A stretch of DNA of 64,000 bases from Oegoconia quadripuncta (lineage: Eukaryota; Arthropoda; Insecta; Lepidoptera; Autostichidae): NCBI GenBank assembly GCA_949316235.1, contig OX438750.1, positions 3,362,501-3,426,500 on the forward strand. The letters are read 5' to 3'. Positions 10,101 through 19,100 of the stretch are shown piece by piece. Numbering within the stretch: position 1 is the first letter of the stretch; every line of letters starts with the position of its first letter. The position numbers and the translations under genes are program-made. Below the pieces are notes generated by a model that was not told where the DNA came from, made no database searches, and worked only from the letters and a program-made list of their open reading frames with translations.

Positions 10101-13100
10101 CTGGCTCTAGCTGCTGCTCAGGAGTGACTCACCAAGTTGCTTCACGCCAGGCCCGATCTGGTGCAGCCTTTCCTTAAGCGAGTGCAAGACAAGGTAAGGA
10201 ACCGTCCCACAATTCCTCTAGACAGACACTCCCGCCTTCTGGTAGCCAACCTGCTGGCTTTAGCCGCTGCCCAGGGTCGGCCCGCCAGCTTCCGCTGCGT
10301 CCGATTCGATATGGTTCAGTTCAGCCTAAGCGGGTGCAGGACAAGGTAAGGAACTATATGCCTCGAGGGACAACATTTGTGATATGACGTAGATACTATC
10401 TCCGCAACGGGAAAACTGAAGTGGATGATGAACTGTGAATGATTATTCACGGCTATACTTTTAATGTTTCCTCCATCAGATGCTCAAAGAGACCCTGGCT
10501 GCGGGCGTGGCTTATCTCCACGAGGGCGTAGAGGCTGGCGACAGGAGACTGGTGCAGCAACTAGTGGAATCTGGCGCCGTCCAGCTGTGCGTGGTGGCCG
10601 CAGAGCTGGCGTGGGCCTTCGCCGCTCACGTGCATACCGTCATCGTCGCTGATACCCACACGTGAGTGCCACGCGAGGAGATGAGTTGAGGATATTGAAC
10701 CACGCAGGGCAAGTGTAGATTGGTGAATTTGTGTCAATCTTCTTCGTTGCGTGTCGGGGCAAGTATCTTATTTATTCGGAAGACCAACAGCTGTAATAAC
10801 ACCCAAATACAGAGCCAATTACAGGACCTCACAAATAGAAACTATCATATTATATGGCACCAGGACCTAGCTATTGTAACAGCACTCTGTGGCGTTAAGG
10901 AGGCTGTCAGGCCACGCGGAGCTAGATAATAGGTGATCCATTGTCTGCGGGGAGACTCAGCACTCGCAACGATCACTCCCGCCTGCACAGATTATCTTTG
11001 CTGGGTCCGACCTGGCTCCAAAGCCAATTTAAGGATTTCCATGTTGGCCATGGCAAATCATGTCCGGGAGGAAGAAACTCCACAAACGGGAGGAACGACT
11101 CAAGAGATCATCTCTCCCGTCACACTGCAGCGAGCCTCCGAAACCATACTTTGTATTTGTGTCAATTATGCGATTTTCCAACTCGGCCCTTGTATGCAAT
11201 CATCACCGTTTCAAAATCAACTTTCAATCAATTGACTAATCTACAGTCCCTCCTGCTCAAATTCCATGATGAACACCCTACTGCTTTGTGTTTTCACTTC
11301 ATAAAAGTTCCGGGTCCATGCAGATTTCATGCCAAATTTTCACAAACAAGATAGTTTTCGAATAAGCAGTATGATTACTCATGCGCTTATAGTCTACCGG
11401 ACAAAACCGAGTCAACCAATCGCCGGTTGCTCAGTCGCCCACCAACAGCGGAACGGCAAGAGCGCATATGTCGCACAATATGGCGGACTGCACTAATCGG
11501 CAACGTCGCAAAATGATTTTGCAACTAAACGCACGGAAGATTTAAAACGTCATAAATCGCCGGTAATTTTACCGTATTTTATATAAATTACCGTAAAACA
11601 CGTATTTTTCCAACGTTTTCGGTAAAACTACATAATTCTGCATCACTACATCATTCGGTAGAAGGCCGGACCACAGCCTGAACGCCCCTACCAGTCTCTA
11701 GGCATATTACCTTCCTTAAATTTTTTTCGTTATTAAATAACAATTTATTGCAATGTATTGTAAAATGTAATCCACAACACAACACAAGCCTATAAATTGC
11801 TTTATGTGGAACTTGATGGCATTGTGTGTATGTCCAAGGATATTTATTTATTGTACAGGTACAATGGGAAGCTCCACTCGTACGAGCAGTACCCAATCAC
11901 GACAGTGCTCCAGATGCTCGGCCGAGCATGTCGGCCGTTGGAGGATGAACATTCGGTCGCCGTGCTGATGTGCGTCGCTCATCATAAGACCTTCTTCACT
12001 AAGCTGTTGAACGATTGTCTGCCTCTTGAGGTGAGTGTTGAGACTGACCCGAGTAAAGCAGATCAGAATGAAGGACACACACAATATTCCGTACAGCGAA
12101 ATTACTGTAAATTTTTTTTTTTTTTTTTTTTAATGCACGACGGGTTTGTACTTGACCTCAATCACACCTGATGTTAAGTGAAGATGAGGTCGAAGGTGGA
12201 AGCGTACTAACCCGGAAACCCCAACACATTTGGGGGACTGGCTATCTTATCTCTGACAACGGGAACACAACAATGCTATTGCTGCTTGGCGGCAGATTTA
12301 GATAAGATGGTGGTAGCTAGCCAGGCGGACATTTTAATATGCCCTACCACCAACCAAACCGAGTACTTAAACATGTACCCCGCTGGGGATCGAACCCGCG
12401 ACCTCCGAACCTTAAACTCAGTGTTGTTTACATTGAGCCACGGAGGCGGTTAAAAGACGTAACAATCTGGTTTGTCCTAACAACATAGGAACAAAACATG
12501 CATTCATGACGACTTTGGTGTAGTGGTTAGAAACTCTGACTGCTGTACCAAAAGGTTGCGGGTTCGATTCGCTTTTTCTTATCCACAACGGGTTAGCACT
12601 TGACCTCAATCACACCTGATGTTAAGTGAAGATGAGGCCGAAGGTGGTAGCGTACTGACCCGGAAACTCCATCTTATTTGAGGGACTGGCTATTTTATCT
12701 CTGACAACCGGAACACAACAATGCTATTGACATTGCTGTTTGGTGGCAAATTTAGATAAGATGATGGTAGCTAGCCAGGCGGACATTTAATATACCACCA
12801 ACCAAACCGAGTACTAAATATGTTGTTTACATTGAGCCACGGAAGCGGTTTTTGATGGGATTTAAATATGTGCTCCACAGAGTCACCTCGACCACCGTCT
12901 CCACGACCACATGAACGCTGAGATCGTCACCAAGACCATAGAAAACAAACAAGACGCGGTGGACTATCTCACATGGACGTTCCTCTACCGCCGGCTCACG
13001 CAGAACCCCAACTACTACAACCTGCAGGGAGTTACCCATAGGTTAGTTCATACACGCACGCATCCTCCCACACATACACAAACAAACACATACCTTCCCA

Positions 13101-16100
13101 CACAAATACACACACATACACACACACAAATCTTTTTCTTACCTGCTGTTTCGAAACTGATGTACACCAGTTAAGCATTGATTTATATGCTATAGATAAA
13201 AACAGCGCCATCTCTTAGAACCCCCGAGAACTAATAGGACTGCTGAGAAAAAATGGCCAAAACCACCGCTTTATAGTGTGAGATTGAATTGATGATGACC
13301 TATTTAGAGAAGTTAAAAGTAATAAATTTAAATCCGGACGCACAGACACGCACATATATATATATATGTATATTTTTTTTTTGTTATATTAATATATAAA
13401 TATTTATGTATGTTTATCCGTTATCTAGTATCCATAGCACAAGCTTTGCTTAGTTTGGGACTAGATGATTGGTGTAAGTGTTTGAAATTATTGAAAATAT
13501 TATTTATTATTATCTTATTATTTATTTATAATTCTTATCGCCAGGCACTTATCGGATCACCTCTCAGAACTGGTGGAGACAACCCTCACCGAGCTGGAGC
13601 AGTCGAAATGCATCGCGATCGAAGACGAAATGGACGTCCAGCCACTCAACCTGGGCATGATAGCCTCCTACTATTACATCAACTACACCACTATTGGTGA
13701 GTACATATGGCATATTGTTGTGGGGCAAACGCTTCTGACATACATATCATTTTCGTTCTGCAGAAGCGTGCTATTCGTGCCATTTATAAATTAGGACCTA
13801 GAGTCTTGACGACAATTTACTTAATAACAATAATACTTGACAATAATAATGATTAACATATAATGTAACATTGACATAATTATACTTCGTAAATATTGTA
13901 GTGAATGCTTGACGTAAAATATGTATAAAATTAAATTATGAATAATATTTGCACGCATGTATATAGGCAGATTTTGCTGGAACTATGTAAAATTATACCT
14001 AAAATCATTTGCAAATAAATTACTATTTCATTTCACTGTCTCTTAGAGATAAGTTTAAGGAAATTAATATCCTAACAATGGCATCTCAATACATTTATGA
14101 GAATTTGTTATATGTAGAAAAAAATATATAAGTTATTCGCTAAAAATAGTGATAGGCACAATGTTAATACAAGGAATAAGAACCAGTTATCTGTTTATGT
14201 TAGCCGTCTTCACAAAGTTAGTGAATCCTTCAAAGGGCAATGTATACGCTTTTATAATAAGGTTCCAGTAGACATTCAAAATTTGCCTCTAAATAAATTT
14301 AAAGCAATCATAAAACAGAAAGTTTGGGTGTTCCAAACATTACAAGGTTTGAATGGAAGAGAGCTCTGTTAGCGATAAGGCCGCCTTTTTGTGCGATTAT
14401 TGATGTACGCTGTAATCATTTATGTAGTTTTTGTTAATTGCGCAATAAAGAGTATTTGATTGATTGATTAAAAGATTAATGCTTTTTTTTGCGTAACGGG
14501 TAACTTGCGTAACTTGACCTCAATCACACCTGATGTTAAGTGAAGATGAGGCCGAAGGTGGAAGCGTACTGACCTGGAAACCCAAATATTTGGGGAATTG
14601 GCTAGCTTATCTCTGACAATCGGAACACAACAATGCTATTAACATTGCTGTTTGGCGGTAGATTTAGATAAGATGGTGGTAGTTAGCCAGGCGGACATTT
14701 AAAATGCCCTACCACCAACCAAACCGAATACTAAACATGTACCCCGCTGGGGATCGAACTCGCGACCTCCGATTCGTAAACGCTATGTTGTTTACATTGA
14801 GCCACGGAGGCGATTGAAACGATTCCCCTTTCTAAATATGTAGAAATGCACACGTGAGCCCATCGCCATTCGAACGTGCAAGTCTATAGATGTTTTTGGT
14901 GGAAAGTCCCTTAGTCGTTCTATTCTTTTAACATGCCAATACTACGCATCACTTCTGATTTGTCTCCCTTTTCCATAGAACTCTTCAGCCTGTCGCTAAC
15001 CAGCAAGACCAAGATTCGTGGGCTGCTGGAGATCATATCCTCGGCGGCGGAGTACTCCGACCTCTCCATCAGGCACCGTGAGGAGAACATCATCAAGGCA
15101 CTCGCCGCCAAGTTAGTGGATATATCATAAAAAAATAATAGTTAAATGATAAACACACCATCTGAAATCTGACATGCAATTACCGCTCATTCATTCACTC
15201 TCCAGAAAAGAGCGAGCAATCCCGCCTCCTCACTCCTTTAAATATATTAAAAAGCATAAATAAATATATTAAAAATAATAAATCACAAAAATTGCTTTGA
15301 TATACACCCGAAAACCCTTAAAGCTAATTATAAATTGTTTTAATTAATTTTAGTTATTTAATTATTTAAGCTTTTTTTGAGAATTTCCAATTATTGATCA
15401 ATGCGACCCCTTTTTTTATTATGTTTTTCGGTGGACAGTCCCTTAGTCGCCTTTTACGACATCCACGGGAAGAAGGTTGGTTCTATTCTATTTGAGTACC
15501 AAAACCACACTGCACAGAGATTTTATAATAGCCTTTTCCATATATTGGGTCTTTACCTATGAAATTGGAGTTTTTTTCTTCATTAATCATATGTACCAAT
15601 TCCTGCGATTTTCAAAGCTATATCCAAATTTGTTTTTTATTTGGAAAATGAAATATTATTTCAAAGTTTCAGATGCAATATTTTTTAATTTCTGGGCTAA
15701 ATCACATAATAAAAAAAATTTTGAACAGAGCTCTTTTCATGTGCTTCCCATAATCATTTCTTAGATTCGCTGAAACTTTTATAGAGCGGTTACTTTTAAA
15801 AATTAACGCTGCCTATAATTTAACTTAATGCTATCCGATAATACACACAAAGTTTAATTAAATTTGGATTTGCCGTTCCCAAAAAAAAAAATATTTGTAT
15901 GGAGAAAACAGTCTTAATGAAGTTCTTCATACAAAACGCTAATTTCATAGGTAAGGACCTAATAGTTACCCATTCCTTAAACCCTTTCAATCCTCAGAGT
16001 GCCTCACAAGCCGACGGTGCCTTCTGGTGGCAACGTGAAGTACAACGACCCCCACGTGAAGGCCCACGTGTTGCTCCAGGCTCACCTCTCCCGGACTCAA

Positions 16101-19100
16101 TTACCGGCAGAACTGCAAGCTGACACCGCTATCGTACTTACCAAGGTGAGGGGATATCTCATCTGAAAATTTAGGAAAACCCAGACAACATTGATGGATC
16201 AATTTTGACCGCCTCCGTGGCTCAATGTAAACAACATAGGGTTTACGAATTGGAGGTCGCGGGTTCGATGCCCAGCGGGGTACATGTTTAGTCGGTTTGG
16301 TTGGTGGTAGGGCATTTTAAATGTCCGCCTGGCTAGCTACCACCGTCTTGTCTAAGTTTGCCGCCAAACAGCAATGTTAATAGCTTTGTTGTGTTCCGGT
16401 TGTCAGAGATAAGATAGCCAGTCCTCCAAATGTGTTGGGGTTTGTGGGTCACTCACTACGCTTCCACCTTCGACCTCATCTTCACTAAACATTAGGTGTG
16501 ATTAAGGTCAAGAACCAACCCGTTGGGCTTAAAAAAAATTTGTTATTTGTATGTATATTTGTTGACCAGTGTCCGTGCGTCATTTGGAGGCTCCACCGAA
16601 AACCAGCGTTGTAGTGAACGGCTACAACCCATGCCGATTTATTTTTTGTATGTGTCTCGAGTGTGTAATATTTGTACCTGATTGTTTGTGCCATGAGATG
16701 AGTTTCTTTCATCTGGCAACCCTAGATACAGCCGAAACACATTACCCTGATCCGACCAATCGGGTATTTACTAAGTCACTACATATATTTTTCTCTCCAT
16801 CCTTCGCAGGCGATCCGTCTGATCCAAGCGTGTGTGGACGTAGTGTCGTCCAGCGGATGGCTGTCGCCGGCCGTGGCGGCCATGGAGCTGGCCCAGATGG
16901 TCACCCAGGCCATGTGGGCCAAGGATTCGTACCTGAGACAGCTGCCGCACTTCACACCCGACATGGTGGTTCGTTGCTCGGAGAAGGTGAGGACTAATGT
17001 TATATATACAATACAAACACTCTTTATTGCGCAAAATACATACATACATACATACTGTCACGCCTATTTCCCGTTGGGGTAGGCAGAGACCACAGACTTC
17101 CACTTGCTACGATCCTGACACACCTCTTCTGCTTCCTTCACTCTCGTAAGGTTGTTCATACATGCTCGTCGGTTTTTGTTTTGCGCAAAATAATTTTCAA
17201 TAATTTTTGATGATAATAATAGAACACAATTAGGCGGTCATATCACTAAAAGCGATCTCTTCCAGACAACCCACAGCTATGGGACATTTGTAGGTAGAAA
17301 AACAGGTAGGGTGCACGATACTACCAACTAAAGAAAGAATTATAGATAAGTATGCATAAATATAATAATAATATCATATGAATAGACTTATGAATAAATA
17401 TATAAATACTTAATATATAGTATAAAACACAATGGCTAAAAGCACTACTACTAATGTTCACGAGGCGGGAGTTAACGAAAAGAAAAAAGTCAGAGATATA
17501 CGTGTTTTATTACCGTAATTTGCTACTAAGAGATCCTATTTAATTTTTATGACCTGGTCGTTAGTGAATCTAGCCTAGATCTAGAGGTAGCGGGATCGAA
17601 TCCCGCTAGAGGCAAATGATGGAAATGGAATTAAATTAGGAGCTAAGACGCGGTCTCCCAATTTGTGAGGTGAGCGAACGGAATTCAAAACACAGTGGCG
17701 GCAGCCCGGTAGGCCTGGCTTGGGTCGCCATGTGAGGTTGGGTGTTGATCTCAATGAAAGCCGGTCAAAGGTTACGAATATACTGCCTTTATTAGTACGA
17801 ATCAATACATTATATTATGAGCTCTACCTACACACACATAGATATAACATACTTAGTATACACTCTACAGGTCCGGGTTCGATTCCCAGGCAGGCCATGC
17901 ACCAAAGAGTTTTTAAAATTAATTACTCCGGCTGCTCTTAAACGGTGAAGAAAAACTACGTGAGGATGTAAATGGAGCATGAGTAATAAAAATTCAAAGG
18001 CATGTGGAGTCCCCAACCCGCATTGGACCAGCGTGGTTGACTATGGCCCATACTCCCTCATTATACGAGGGAAGACCTATATCCCTGCAGTGGGCCGTTT
18101 TCGGGCTGAGATGATGATGATTACAGGATATATTATTTAGGCGATGAAGAGGTGTCTGGTGTTAACTTATGTTAATTGCTTTTAATTGGCAAAATTGTAA
18201 AGATGGAAACCAACTTAAAAGATGTGTTGTTACGGAGTTTCTTGTCGCTTCTTCTCTCTAACCATAGCACCTTGTGAAGCTATGTAGTTTTTAAAAAATA
18301 GTACATTAACTTTCAATTAGTGATATTTTTGTATCGTACATTGAATAAAATATTTTTTACTTTGACATATACATAGATAAGCATTTATTTGCATCCATGT
18401 ACACGCACATAACAAATTTTACATATGGAACAACAAAACACAAGTACAGAAACAACAAATATTATGTATGTGCCGCAGTATACAATAAGGCTACAGCTCA
18501 GTATATGGATGTGACCGAGGCGGGCAAAACACTGGTATTCCGTTGAAACCTGAGGGTTGGTCGTGGGACAAATGGAATGTTGAAATGTGTTTGGTGTTAT
18601 CAAATTAAAACTAACGTTATTGGTAATGAATATTGTGTAAGATTATTCCCGTAACATATTGGATTCAATTAATAAAATATACTTAATTAAGTTATTGAAC
18701 CAATTATTATTATTATAGCATAAATTGATAATCAATGAAAAATTAAGAAATTATTGCAATTTTCGATTTCATATTCTATACACGTTATAATTATAATAAA
18801 CTATTTCGATTTGTGATGCCCAAGCTATGGATCCAATCCACAGCCCCCTACTGCTTCATATATTATCTTCTCATGATAGGAAGACAGGGGAAAGGTAGCG
18901 GTCCGGAATACCAATCTTCTGCTTTTCCATAAAAAAAAACATATATTTGTATTTAAATGTTTGTTTAGATCTTCATGTAATTCCCTCAGAGCGTGGAGAC
19001 AGTGTTCGATGTGATGGAGTTGGAGGACGCAGCGCGCGCCAAGCTGCTCCAGTTGTCAGCTCAGGACATGGCGGACGTCGCTCGCTTCTGCAACCGCTAT

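Noticed and set aside
10933..11354. Overlapping open frames of 100 and 137 codons in a Brr2 intron
   Set aside because: No motif or homology recognised. The sequence shares short blocks with element K, so it is probably old repeat DNA.
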